A stretch of DNA of 64,000 bases from Legionella fairfieldensis ATCC 49588 (lineage in GTDB: Bacteria; Pseudomonadota; Gammaproteobacteria; Legionellales; Legionellaceae): positions 1 through 64,000 of the forward strand of contig NZ_KK211299.1 in NCBI RefSeq assembly GCF_000621525.1. Reading direction: 5' to 3'. The position numbers and the translations under genes were made by a program. This document shows positions 7,762 through 16,937 of this stretch, piece after piece. The notes below the pieces were generated by a model. The model searched no databases. It saw only the letters and a list, made by a program, of their open reading frames with translations, and was not told the origin of the DNA. Numbering within the stretch: the stretch's first letter is position 1; every line of letters begins with the position of its first letter.

Positions 7762-7784
7762 AAGATGTATTTTAAATACAACTT
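7762..7784. promoter_or_regulatory. NsrR-type operator upstream of alternative oxidase
   Basis: AAGATGTATTT (7762-7772), a central T, then AAATACAACTT (7774-7784) form an 11-1-11 inverted repeat with a single mismatched pair, the classical NsrR layout. The left arm is nearly identical to the operator at 5186-5218. It is 42 bases before the aox start codon. Confidence 0.78.
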
Positions 7785-7897
7785 TATATGAATTATCTGC
7801 CTATCCCTTTAAGCGGCTATTAAGGTCGCGTTACCTTTCATAAAATCCACATCTGACGATATAATAATGATTATTTAGTCCAGACTTACCTATACCA

Positions 7898-9670
7898 ATG
7901 CAACATACCAACACGATGCCTCCAACCGTTTGGCAATTTTTGTGGCAGATTATTAAACCTTATCGCTGGTGGTATCTTTTAATGCTACAAGCGCCTGCTC
8001 TCACCGCTTTTTATATTTTTGCTAATAATTATTCTTTAAAATTACTTGTGGATGTATTTTCAATCGAATCGACTGTCCAATATAGTCAATTGACATTTCC
8101 GATTACTTTATTCATTACCGCACAAGTCGCTTTGGATGTTATCTGGCGAATCAGTAATTTTGCAGAATGGAAATGTGAGCCTTTCGCCCGCCGTAAACTG
8201 CTCAGCATTGCCTATGACTATGTGCAATATCATTCTTACAGTTATTTTCAGAATACACCAAGCGGCACTATTATTAGTAAACTAAAAGGTATTCTGGATG
8301 GCTATGATACAGTTTTTGCCAATCTCCATCACATTGTAGGAAAACATTTTTGCGTTGTATTTATTTCAATTTTTGTGTTATGGATAGTCAATACGACCGT
8401 TTTTTTCTTTATGTTGATTTGGTGTATTTTATTTATCGTCATTATGATGCCTATGGCATTAAAACTTAATCGATTATCCAATGATACTGCGGAACGAAAG
8501 CATGAAATTATGGGCTTTTTCGCGGATAACATCACGAATATCTTTTCATTGTTTTATTTTGCAAAACGTCAAATCGAGCTAAAGCGTGCTGATTTCCTAA
8601 TGTCAAAGTACTACGTTCCCAGCCAGGTAAAACTCTATAAATATGATTTTAAATTCAACGTTATTGGTTCTGTTTTATATTGGATAATGTTAATTAGCGT
8701 TTTTCTCTTTATGGTTTATTTGCGCAAAAACGCTAAAATTTCTACGGGTGATTTTTTGTTCGTCATGTTAACGACCATTGCTATCTCCTTCGACCTATGG
8801 AGTTTTATGACAGGGTTGTGTAACTTTATGAAAGAAGTTGGTGATTTTAAATCCTCATTTTCTATCCTGGCCGCCCCACACTCTGAAATCGATGCGCCGG
8901 AGGCCGTCAACTATACTATCCAGAAAGGCAATATTGTATTTCAGGATCTATGTTTCACTTACGGAGAAGGCAATCCAGTCTTTACTCAATTAAATTTATC
9001 AATAAAATCGGGTGAAAAAATAGGATTAATTGGCCATTCAGGAGCAGGAAAATCCACTTTAATTTCGTTACTTTTAAAAAACTTCAAGCCAAATAAGGGC
9101 GATATTTTAATCGATAACCAATCTATTAATGACATTACTTCAGACTCTTTGCGGCAACAAATTGCCTTAATCCCACAAGACATTATGCTGTTCCATCGTT
9201 CCATCGGCGAAAACATTGGTTACGCAAAAGATAATGCATCTCCGGATGAAATTAAACAGGCCGCAAAGCTCGCCAATATTCATGAATTTATTGAATTACT
9301 CCCTGAAAAATATAACACTCTGGTCGGTGAGCGAGGTGTTAAGTTATCTGGCGGACAGCGCCAACGAATCGCTATTGCCCGCGCCATTTTAAAAAATGCT
9401 CCCATTGTAATACTTGATGAGGCAACCTCGAGTCTGGATAGTATTACCGAGCAGGAAATTCAACAATCCATTAATTTGATTCTGGAAGAAAACAATGCCA
9501 CAGTTATCGCTATTGCCCATCGCTTATCGACTATTCGGCATATGGACAGAATTGTTGTTATGGAAGGAGGAAATATTATCGAAGAAGGAACGTTTAATCA
9601 ATTAATTAATAATGAGCAAGGGTATTTTAAAAAATTGTGGGATAGTCAGGTAAATGGCATGATTTTATGA
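7898..9670 (+). CDS. ABC exporter, fused permease-ATPase (MsbA/multidrug type)
   Basis: This 590-residue half-transporter has an N-terminal membrane domain with about six helices (residues 20-310) and a C-terminal nucleotide-binding domain: Walker A GHSGAGKST near 379, Q-loop PQD, signature LSGGQRQR near 484, Walker B IVILDEATS near 503, and the switch histidine in IAHRLST. It works as a homodimer exporting lipid-like or drug-like substrates. The substrate cannot be read from sequence. It stands alone. The first ATG is used; an internal ATG six codons on is an alternative. Confidence 0.88.
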   Translation: MQHTNTMPPTVWQFLWQIIKPYRWWYLLMLQAPALTAFYIFANNYSLKLLVDVFSIESTVQYSQLTFPITLFITAQVALDVIWRISNFAEWKCEPFARRKLLSIAYDYVQYHSYSYFQNTPSGTIISKLKGILDGYDTVFANLHHIVGKHFCVVFISIFVLWIVNTTVFFFMLIWCILFIVIMMPMALKLNRLSNDTAERKHEIMGFFADNITNIFSLFYFAKRQIELKRADFLMSKYYVPSQVKLYKYDFKFNVIGSVLYWIMLISVFLFMVYLRKNAKISTGDFLFVMLTTIAISFDLWSFMTGLCNFMKEVGDFKSSFSILAAPHSEIDAPEAVNYTIQKGNIVFQDLCFTYGEGNPVFTQLNLSIKSGEKIGLIGHSGAGKSTLISLLLKNFKPNKGDILIDNQSINDITSDSLRQQIALIPQDIMLFHRSIGENIGYAKDNASPDEIKQAAKLANIHEFIELLPEKYNTLVGERGVKLSGGQRQRIAIARAILKNAPIVILDEATSSLDSITEQEIQQSINLILEENNATVIAIAHRLSTIRHMDRIVVMEGGNIIEEGTFNQLINNEQGYFKKLWDSQVNGMIL

Positions 9671-9672
9671 CC

Positions 9673-9759
9673 TCATTCCGGCCACCAGAGAGCAAGCGTA
9701 TCAAGAATAAATAATCGCTTTGCCTGATCAAATAATACTTTATCTGTAACATTATCCAT
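9673..9759 (-). CDS. Possible 28-residue small protein
   Basis: A short open frame runs from an ATG with a GAGG site seven bases upstream to a TGA just after the ABC transporter stop. It begins MDNVTDK and ends LALWWPE. Codon use looks natural, but there is no homologue I recognise, and short frames arise by chance. It lies in the otherwise empty 9671-9987 gap, in which I see nothing else beyond AT-rich DNA and the promoter region of the next gene. Confidence 0.25.
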   Translation of the reverse strand: MDNVTDKVLFDQAKRLFILDTLALWWPE

Positions 9760-9987
9760 TTTATACCTCGAATACTAATATATTAATTTTAATTATAGAC
9801 ACCTGATTAAGACAAAATTAACAAGATCAGAACTAGAGGTAAATCGGGCAAGTGCCTATTAAAAATCTCAAGCATTATCGAGAATTTTTTCAAGCCGGTT
9901 CACGTGAGAGGTTTATATAAAAGAATTGCTATTATGATAGTATAATCTTAAAGACGAAAATTCTACTTTGTTTGCTAAAGGATTCAA

Positions 9988-10725
9988 ATGAAACATATAA
10001 GGAATATATTTCTATTACTCAGTTGTTTTTTCTTCTCCACACTTGGTTATGGCGCTACTAAAATTGGTATGCTGCTGTATGATCCTCCTTATGTAATCTC
10101 ACCTAAAGAAGGCTTTGATGTGGATTTATCCCGCATCCTTTGTATTGATTTAAAACTCTCCTGTCAATTTATTTTTTTCCAAAATTCTCAAGCATTATAT
10201 GACGCTCTAAAAAGCGGACAAGTAGACCTGGCTTTATCGGGTATTACTATTTCCTCATCCCGTGAAAAGAATTTTCTTTTCAGTCTACCTTATATGTTGA
10301 GCCAAGGGCAGTTTATGACCTTAAAGAAAAGTGGCCTTCAATCAGTTGATGATTTAAATGGCACTACGGTAGGGGTTATTAAAGATACCCTTAGTGGCGG
10401 AGTCCTTTATTCCTATTTAAACAATAACTTTCAAGGAAAGTTTAAAATTACTCAATATGATAATGTAGAGGACATGCTTTCCGCTTTGAGCAACAATACA
10501 ATATCCGCAGTCTTTCTCTACCGCTCTGACGTAAATTACTGGAACCATAATAGCGGAAATGTATTTCAGTCTTTAGGCCCTGTTGTGACCTTAGGTAAAG
10601 GACTGGCAATAATGACAACGCCAAAAAATGAAAATTTGATTAATCAAATCAATAACTATTTACAACGAATGGAAAAGGATAATACTTATTTAAACCTTTA
10701 TAGAGTTTATTTTTCCAATCAGTAA
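9988..10725 (+). CDS. Periplasmic solute-binding protein, amino-acid (family 3) type
   Basis: The 245-residue product has a Sec signal peptide (residues 1 to about 22, ending GYG) and the two-lobed SBP_bac_3 fold: GMLLYDPPYV opening, GFDVDLSRIL, LKSGQVDLALSGITISSSRE at the ligand loop, and VGVIKDT starting the second lobe. Such proteins bind amino acids or related small molecules for ABC uptake. No permease or ATPase gene is adjacent, so the partner is elsewhere or it acts as a stand-alone receptor. Confidence 0.82.
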   Translation: MKHIRNIFLLLSCFFFSTLGYGATKIGMLLYDPPYVISPKEGFDVDLSRILCIDLKLSCQFIFFQNSQALYDALKSGQVDLALSGITISSSREKNFLFSLPYMLSQGQFMTLKKSGLQSVDDLNGTTVGVIKDTLSGGVLYSYLNNNFQGKFKITQYDNVEDMLSALSNNTISAVFLYRSDVNYWNHNSGNVFQSLGPVVTLGKGLAIMTTPKNENLINQINNYLQRMEKDNTYLNLYRVYFSNQ

Positions 10726-11103
10726 AGCGGTTATGCTTTTTATTGTTAATTTTTTTATATCTTTCCAGTGGGTAGAAATACCAACATGTTTTACCCGGCA
10801 TAACGCTGACTCAGTGAAGAATTACTGGATAATAAATAATAAAAAGTCAAGACTACTTTTTTTCTTTTCTTTCTATATAATACATTGTTGTAAACGCTTC
10901 ATTGCTTCCTGTGGATAAATTCACAAATTAACCAGCCAATTACTTCAGAAAAATAGTTAATATAGGTTAATATCCTTATTTTATAAGCCTTTTTTAACTA
11001 CACCTAAGCTGACTTATCCTGCCAATATGTGGATAACCTTGTGTATAAATAGATAAGCGTGATTGGTTTGTTTCATTGCAATTAATATTAGAATCAAGTG
11101 ATT
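10726..11103. other. AT-rich intergenic region with three consensus DnaA boxes
   Basis: Three matches to the DnaA-box consensus TTATNCACA occur on the minus strand at 10910-10918, 11028-11036 and 11040-11048, all in the same orientation; two are TTATCCACA and one TTATACACA. No gene is convincing here. The spacing of the last two (12 bases start to start) resembles boxes in origins or DnaA-titration sites. The canonical oriC is 15 kb away. Confidence 0.5.
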
Positions 11104-11283
11104 ATGACTACTAATTCACAAAAAATAAAATGCCCTATATGTGGTAAACAAAATACGTGGCTTCCGGAAAATTCTTTTAAACCTTTCTGTTCCAATCGCT
11201 GTAAACTTATTGATTTAGGTGAGTGGGCGAGTGAAACCAGAAAAATTCCCGGCGAAGATATGGATTTAACTACTCCGCTGTAG
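11104..11283 (+). CDS. yacG: DNA gyrase inhibitor YacG (zinc-binding)
   Basis: The 59-residue protein has the YacG zinc finger CPICGK...FCSNRCK (CxxC and CxxxC), followed by IDLGEWASE, the family hallmark. YacG binds GyrB and blocks DNA binding. ATG 11104 is chosen; a GTG two codons earlier is possible. There is no strong ribosome site. It converges with rlmKL with a 22-base gap. Confidence 0.9.
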   Translation: MTTNSQKIKCPICGKQNTWLPENSFKPFCSNRCKLIDLGEWASETRKIPGEDMDLTTPL

Positions 11284-11305
11284 CGGTTCTTTTTTAAATA
11301 TAATA

Positions 11306-13414
11306 TTACAATGCGGTTATCATAAAGCAATGGTGAATATTTTTACTTCGTTTAAAATCAATATCAATCGTTTCGGCAGTGATATCACGCACATTGTATT
11401 TGGCACTAATTTGAGGTGAAAGCTTAAAATGACGAAAATTGGTAGAAAAATACAAAACACCTTCCGGGGCTAATAAACGTATGGCAGCATCAACTAAAAA
11501 CGCTTGATCGCGTTGAATATCCAAGGTTTTTGTCATTCGTTTTGAATTAGAAAAACTGGGCGGGTCAAGAAAAATAACATCAAAGCGATCTCGGCACATT
11601 TTTAGCCATTCCAGGCAATCAAACTGCACAAACTGGTGGCGAGATAAATCCAATCCATTTAGACGAAAATTATCCTCAGCCCAAGCAAGATAAGTTCTGG
11701 ATAAATCCACATTAGTAGTAATTGCCCCGGCTAGAGCCGCATGAACACTCGCACTAGCAGTATAGCAAAAACAGTTAAGAAAACGAGAACCTGATTTTAA
11801 TTGAGCAAAGCGCTGACGCAGAGGGCGATGATCTAAAAATAATCCGGTGTCCAAATAATCATATAAATTGACTTTAAACTTTGCACTTCCCTCAACCACA
11901 ATTAACTTACGCTTTGTATGATCTATTTTTTGATATTGATTGTTACCTTTCTGTTGCTTACGTTGCTTTACGACTAACTTATCTGCAGAAATACCTAATG
12001 CTTCGGGAGTAACCTGAAGCACTTCAAGGCTTCGTTTCTCGGCTTTATAAGAAGCAATACTTGCTGGCGCTGCATATTCTTGCAAAACCGCATAATCATT
12101 ATAAATATCAATAGCGTAAGCATATTCCGGTAAATCTGCATCATACACACGATAACAGGTAATATGATTTCGTTTAGCCCATTTCCGTAAATGACTATGA
12201 TTTTTATGTAAACGATTTGCCAACATTCGAGCGTTGGCAGAAAGTTCATTTTTTTCACTACTCTTGAACTGATTTTCCGCATTTACTGCAATACAATATA
12301 ATTTACACTCTAAAGCACCATTAAATAATGAATATTGTTTGTTAGCTCGCAAACCAATCGCCTTGGCAAGCATGGAATCAGAGGTCAAAATAACCGCTTG
12401 CCACCCTTGATAATGGCGATGTAAAACCTGTCCTAATTGTTGATAAAGCGGCACCAGGCAGATTGTATCACTTAAACGTTCGCCATAAGGGGGATTACAA
12501 ATCACCAATCCTTGAGGATAATCAGGTTGACAATCTTTTACTGACAAAGTCGAAAAATCCACCAAAGGTAAAACGCCGGCCCGTTCTGCATTCGCTTGAG
12601 CTAGCCGAATTGATTGCGGGTTGTTATCGGTACCTTTTAATTTTACTTGAATGGGCCTTACTTGTTGTAAGGCAAGTAATCTCATTTTTTCCCACAATGA
12701 AGGTTGATGTTGTACCCAATGGATAAAGGCTTGATCATGGCGCAGTAACCCTGGCGCAATATGACCTGCCATCATGGCTGCTTCAATCACCAGAGTTCCC
12801 GCACCACAGAAAGGATCATGCAAAGCATAACCATCTGCCGCCAATTGAGGCCATTTTGCTCGAATAAGCATGGCAGCGGCCAAATTTTCTTTCAGTGGCG
12901 CGTCACCAGCCTGGGTGCGATAACCACGTTGATGTAAACTATAACCGGTTAAATCCAGACTAACAGTGACTTTATCCTCTTTTAAATGAGCGTGTAAACG
13001 AATATCTGGCTTACCACGCTCTATAGTGGGCCGCATCCCTTTAAGCTGACGAAAATGATCAACTAGGCCATCTTTCACAACTTGCGCCCCAAACATTGAG
13101 TTGCGTATGTGGGTGGACGAACCATGAAAATCAATAGCTAAGGTCTTATCTACAGTAAATACTGTTTGCCAGGGAAATTGATTACAGATCTGGTAAAGAG
13201 TCCTTTCATTATGAGCTTCACCACTAAATAATATAAGGTGTACACGGTTGGCTAAACGTGACCATAAGCAAAGATGATAAATCACCGCCAGGTCTCCTTC
13301 ACCATATACACCTTGAGGACTCACACGGATCTGGTTTAAACCTAAAGCTTTCGTTTCCTCTTCCAAAAGGTATTCCAGTCCCTTGGGACAACTGATAAAA
13401 AGGGAATAATTCAT
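11306..13414 (-). CDS. rlmL: Bifunctional 23S rRNA methyltransferase RlmKL (m2G2445 / m7G2069)
   Basis: The product is 702 residues: an N-terminal THUMP domain (about 40-155), the RlmL methyltransferase with NPPYGERL near 305, and a C-terminal RlmK Rossmann methyltransferase with FLDPPSFSNS near 620. Both halves modify 23S rRNA guanines (N2 of G2445 and N7 of G2069 in E. coli numbering). The ATG at 13414 overlaps the darP stop (ATGA), indicating translational coupling; an upstream in-frame TTG at 13423 is less likely. Confidence 0.93.
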   Translation of the reverse strand: MNYSLFISCPKGLEYLLEEETKALGLNQIRVSPQGVYGEGDLAVIYHLCLWSRLANRVHLILFSGEAHNERTLYQICNQFPWQTVFTVDKTLAIDFHGSSTHIRNSMFGAQVVKDGLVDHFRQLKGMRPTIERGKPDIRLHAHLKEDKVTVSLDLTGYSLHQRGYRTQAGDAPLKENLAAAMLIRAKWPQLAADGYALHDPFCGAGTLVIEAAMMAGHIAPGLLRHDQAFIHWVQHQPSLWEKMRLLALQQVRPIQVKLKGTDNNPQSIRLAQANAERAGVLPLVDFSTLSVKDCQPDYPQGLVICNPPYGERLSDTICLVPLYQQLGQVLHRHYQGWQAVILTSDSMLAKAIGLRANKQYSLFNGALECKLYCIAVNAENQFKSSEKNELSANARMLANRLHKNHSHLRKWAKRNHITCYRVYDADLPEYAYAIDIYNDYAVLQEYAAPASIASYKAEKRSLEVLQVTPEALGISADKLVVKQRKQQKGNNQYQKIDHTKRKLIVVEGSAKFKVNLYDYLDTGLFLDHRPLRQRFAQLKSGSRFLNCFCYTASASVHAALAGAITTNVDLSRTYLAWAEDNFRLNGLDLSRHQFVQFDCLEWLKMCRDRFDVIFLDPPSFSNSKRMTKTLDIQRDQAFLVDAAIRLLAPEGVLYFSTNFRHFKLSPQISAKYNVRDITAETIDIDFKRSKNIHHCFMITAL

Positions 13415-13887
13415 GATATACAAGACCTTATATAACGAAACAACATTCTGGCGGCGTCTTTCCGCTGCCCGGTATGTTGTTCCTCTATCGCTTTTTTAAT
13501 AAGTTGGCGTAGCTGCTGTACATCAGGTTGATATTGTTGAATAAATGCTGTCAACGCTTCTTTCCCTTCATTCAGTAGTCGTTCTCGCCACTGCTCTAAC
13601 TCATGAAAATTGGCCGTTTGTGCATTATCATCCGCTAAAACTGATTCATAAGCCGCCAATATGGCCTCGCTATCAGCTTCTCGTAGTAGCTTGCCAATCA
13701 ATTGAATCTGGCGTCTTAATGCCCCATGGCTTTTTATCGATTTTGCCTCGGCAATGGCCTGACGCAAATTAGTGGGCAGAGGTAATGCATCAAGTTTTGT
13801 TTCGCTTAAAGCAACAAATTTGGCACCTGTTTTGCGCAAGGCATCCGCATCACGCTTTTTTTGTGATTTACTTTTTGGCTCTTCCAT
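13411..13887 (-). CDS. darP: Ribosome biogenesis factor DarP (YjgA, DUF615)
   Basis: The 158-residue charged, all-helical protein opens with a basic KSKSQKKRDADAL stretch and contains the LPLPTNLRQAIAEAKSIKSHGALRRQIQLIGKLLR block typical of YjgA. It associates with late 50S precursors. Pairing with rlmKL through a 4-base overlap makes functional sense, since both act on the 50S subunit. Confidence 0.92.
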   Translation of the reverse strand: MEEPKSKSQKKRDADALRKTGAKFVALSETKLDALPLPTNLRQAIAEAKSIKSHGALRRQIQLIGKLLREADSEAILAAYESVLADDNAQTANFHELEQWRERLLNEGKEALTAFIQQYQPDVQQLRQLIKKAIEEQHTGQRKDAARMLFRYIRSCIS

Positions 13888-14032
13888 TCACATAACCTTT
13901 TAAACGTAGCAGCGAACATTAACAGCAACACAAGAGAAAAGTATAGTGTTTTTTCTTAAAAACAATTAAAGCTACCTGTATTTCGTCTGTCAAAGTGGCA
14001 ATTTTTGGTGCAACAATTAGAAAAACCGTCTC

Positions 14033-14944
14033 TTAATCAATCGTAGCAAAAGGCGGTGCAACCACCTGAGCAGAGTAGTTGAATCGCGTGCGAATGTAAG
14101 CACGACTAATCGCAAAAAGATTATAAATTAAAATAGCCAGTAATAAAGAATGTAGCCAGGTTACTGTTAAATAAGAGAAAAAAGATAAGGTAATTAAAAC
14201 CCCAAGGCAACCTGCCAGACTAAGAATTAAGGTTTTTTTCAAAGGAATTTTATTTTGTTGGACGAAAACCAGCGTAGTTAAAGGCTGCTGCATTGCCCCC
14301 GCAGTAGTCATAATAGGGAAGGCGACTACGGGAGAAACATTAAGCAAAAATAACACACTTTGCACCATCACAAAAAGACCAACACCGACAGAAGTCAAAG
14401 CACCACAAAAAACCATGGCAAAAAACCCTGCAATAAGTTTCCAGGAATGTAATGCCATTACATTTCCTCCCATGGGCATTAAATGCAATTGATGACTGAT
14501 CAACAACGTAATAACCGCCATAAAACAGACCATCATAGCCAAACGAATTGCCTGTTTGTTTAAACGGCTAACTACTGCTCCACCAATTAACCCACCTAAA
14601 CAGGTGCCACCCACTAACGTTAATAAAGTAGTTAAATCCACATCAATCAATTGCATGAAAAAAAGGGCTTCAATCATACCGGGAATTACCTGAGCACCAT
14701 TATTAACAGCAGGTAATTCTTCGTCAGAAAAAGTTCCTAACACTTTTGCCAATGCGACATTTACTGCAAAACTACCGATGCCCAGAGTGTCTGCAATAAA
14801 CGCCAGGACGCCACTTATTATTAACTTTAAATAGTCCAGAGGAGATACATGCACAGCCGATTGTTGTTTAAGTCGATAAAACATAGCAAGAGCACAAATA
14901 AAGCTTAAAATTAATATTCCACTGGTTATTAAAAAGATGGTCAT
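14033..14944 (-). CDS. TSUP (TauE/SafE/DUF81) family permease
   Basis: The 303-residue protein has about eight hydrophobic helices in two repeated halves. The first repeat shows a glycine-rich DTLGIGSFAVNVAL stretch and GGTCLGGLIGGAVVSRL, and the second shows the VGLFVMVQSVLFLLNVSPVVAFP repeat. TSUP carriers move sulfite, sulfonates or other organic anions. The substrate is unknown and there is no linked enzyme. The start has only a weak ribosome site. Confidence 0.8.
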   Translation of the reverse strand: MTIFLITSGILILSFICALAMFYRLKQQSAVHVSPLDYLKLIISGVLAFIADTLGIGSFAVNVALAKVLGTFSDEELPAVNNGAQVIPGMIEALFFMQLIDVDLTTLLTLVGGTCLGGLIGGAVVSRLNKQAIRLAMMVCFMAVITLLISHQLHLMPMGGNVMALHSWKLIAGFFAMVFCGALTSVGVGLFVMVQSVLFLLNVSPVVAFPIMTTAGAMQQPLTTLVFVQQNKIPLKKTLILSLAGCLGVLITLSFFSYLTVTWLHSLLLAILIYNLFAISRAYIRTRFNYSAQVVAPPFATID

Positions 14945-15086
14945 CGGATGCTCGTTTATAAGGTTATTGTAAAAGCGACATAAAATAGAGAAACGTCTTG
15001 TCCCATGAAGTTAGAGAAAACAAATGATGATTATACATTAATTATCTTGCCCAGCAAACAGCAAAAAGACCGATATTTAATCTTTT

Positions 15087-15109
15087 TGGTCATAATATAA
15101 GTATGACCA
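15087..15109. promoter_or_regulatory. Inverted repeat upstream of the TSUP permease gene, possible operator
   Basis: TGGTCATA (15087-15094) and TATGACCA (15102-15109) form a perfect 8-7-8 dyad between wrbA (minus) and the permease (minus). No T tract follows on either strand, so a terminator is less likely than a regulator site. Confidence 0.4.
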
Positions 15110-15147
15110 ATAGCCCACCGACAAATTACCGGTCAGAAATTTCGTGT

Positions 15148-15747
15148 TCAACCAACTAGCCGTTTGGTAATTTCTGCTACATGCTTGCCTTGAAAACGTG
15201 CTATTTTAAGTTCAAGAGCGCTGGGCATACGGCTACCATCGGCTCCTGCAATGGTTCCTGCCCCATACGGAGAACCACCTCGAACTTCATTGATATCAGT
15301 TAATGATTTTTCAGAGTAAGGTACTCCTACCAAAATCATGCCATGATGTATTAAAGTATTCCAAAATGACAAGATAGTTGACTCATTACCCCCTCCTGTG
15401 CCAGTAGAAACAAACACACTGCCAATCTTGCCAATTAGCTCACCATTCACCCACATTCCTCCCGTTTGATCGAGAAAATTGCGCATCTGTGCTGCCATAT
15501 TACCAAAGCGCGTAGGGGTTCCAAAGATAATAGCATCATAACGAGAGAGCTCTCCTGGAGTTGCTATTTCTGCTTTTTGATTTAATTTAACACCTGCTTT
15601 TTTGGCCACCTCCTCGGGCATGGTTTCCGGAACTCTTTTCAGAAAAACGTCCACCCCTTTAACTTCTGAGGCACCTTGAACCACTTCTTCAGCCATGGCT
15701 TCCACATGTCCATAACTGGAATAATAAAGAACCAATACCTTTGCCAT
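15148..15747 (-). CDS. wrbA: NAD(P)H:quinone oxidoreductase WrbA
   Basis: A 199-residue flavodoxin-fold protein starting [16 protein letters not shown], the FMN-phosphate loop, with [22 protein letters not shown] and [10 protein letters not shown] as further WrbA signatures. It reduces quinones by two electrons, protecting against redox cycling, and forms tetramers. The ATG at 15747 has an AGGAG site; the longer frame starting eight codons earlier has none. Confidence 0.93.
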   Translation of the reverse strand: MAKVLVLYYSSYGHVEAMAEEVVQGASEVKGVDVFLKRVPETMPEEVAKKAGVKLNQKAEIATPGELSRYDAIIFGTPTRFGNMAAQMRNFLDQTGGMWVNGELIGKIGSVFVSTGTGGGNESTILSFWNTLIHHGMILVGVPYSEKSLTDINEVRGGSPYGAGTIAGADGSRMPSALELKIARFQGKHVAEITKRLVG

Positions 15748-15866
15748 TTTTTCTCCTGAATTAAAAACCATTCAAACTATTTAAACCCGTTTTAGCGTTA
15801 GTAGCAATCGGGTTTCTTTTCAAGGCTATGTTAGAATAATATAAATTTGTCTGACGAGATAATATC

Positions 15867-16325
15867 ATGCAGCGTTTAAATTTATTCGTTCTTATAATTT
15901 GCTCAATCCTAATGAATTACTGTCATAGTTCCACTACTCATGTCGTGCTTAAAAACATCACAGGTCAAACGATTCCTTTTAGCAGTTTAAAAGGAAAATG
16001 GGTTCTTATTAATTATTGGGCAAGCTGGTGTCAACCTTGCCTCGATGAAATTGGTGAATTAAATCAATTTAATAAAAAAAAGAAGGACAACGTTATTTTA
16101 TTTGCAGTGAATTACGATAGGCTCCCTTTATCACGCCAATTAGCGCTCATTAAGAAATATAACATTAATTATCCCAGTCTGGAGAATCCAGGCTCTCAAT
16201 TACAATTAGGTGATATTCGCGGAGTGCCCGTTACTTTTATTTTTAACCCCGAAGGAAAATTAACTAACACTTTATATGGTGGTCAAACAGCGGTAAGTTT
16301 AAATCAGATCCTTTTTTCTAAATAA
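15867..16325 (+). CDS. Exported thioredoxin-like protein (TlpA/ResA family)
   Basis: The 152-residue product has an N-terminal signal peptide (about 1-21) and a thioredoxin fold with the active site WCQPC near residue 55 and the cis-proline loop GVPVTFIF near 120. The TlpA-like features (opening with a SLKGKWVLINYWASWC block) point to periplasmic disulfide reduction, for example cytochrome c maturation. It has no cytochrome gene as neighbour, so the client is unknown. The cysteine at the end of the leader lacks a proper lipobox. Confidence 0.82.
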   Translation: MQRLNLFVLIICSILMNYCHSSTTHVVLKNITGQTIPFSSLKGKWVLINYWASWCQPCLDEIGELNQFNKKKKDNVILFAVNYDRLPLSRQLALIKKYNINYPSLENPGSQLQLGDIRGVPVTFIFNPEGKLTNTLYGGQTAVSLNQILFSK

Positions 16326-16937
16326 CTTTCTACTTATTCTAACAATAGAGAGTCAGGTAAGGTATTCACGCAATGGCGTCTTAAGGCCCGTTTTCATTCT
16401 ATAGACATGAAACTGCTTGATTTATATTTGCAGGATTAATCGGTGTGTAACACGTAGGATATAAAAAGAATTGGTTTGGTAAGTTGCAAAGACTGAGTTT
16501 TTTAATCACATCCTGCGATAAATTTACCTGAAGAACAGTCCATTGTTCGTCATTTGCAACTCCCAAGTCAGTAAGTGTAGTTGCTGGAAGGGATTAATAC
16601 ATCCAGTCATTGGCGGTTTAGTGCTTAAGAAATTGCTTATAAGCACGGCGGTTAACGCTTATCCACAAGCGAAGGTATCCATTTTCTTTTCTTGGCATGG
16701 CCTTGAGCATAGGTATGGGGATTTAAACCGGAAGAAGGTATGGGGACTCGCGGTTTTGGGAAGAAATGGCAGGGATTCTCTGCAATGGGGGTTGTGTGAG
16801 CTTCACCAGAGCTTGTTTTATTACCATTGGCACTATTAAGACTTATAACCAGGATGGAAAATTATGGCTTGTGGATGAATTTCGATGTAATCACTCAAAT
16901 TTTGTTTTTATGTATCTTATGAGATACAATCTAATAT
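16326..16937. other. 612 bp without a confident gene
   Basis: Short open frames on the plus strand around 16543-16984 show no family resemblance and no good ribosome site. A single TTATCCACA DnaA box is at 16659-16667 inside a small CGCTT...AAGCG dyad. The stretch may be decayed DNA before the toxin-antitoxin pair. Confidence 0.35.

Noticed and set aside
10733..10918. 61-codon plus-strand frame after the solute-binding gene
   Set aside because: No homologue-like pattern, poor ribosome site, and it overlaps the DnaA-box region; likely chance.
16659..16667. Single TTATCCACA
   Set aside because: An isolated box without neighbours is expected by chance in 64 kb of AT-rich DNA.
16543..16839. 98-codon frame in the 16.3-16.9 kb gap
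   Set aside because: Low-confidence composition, no start signal, and no family resemblance.
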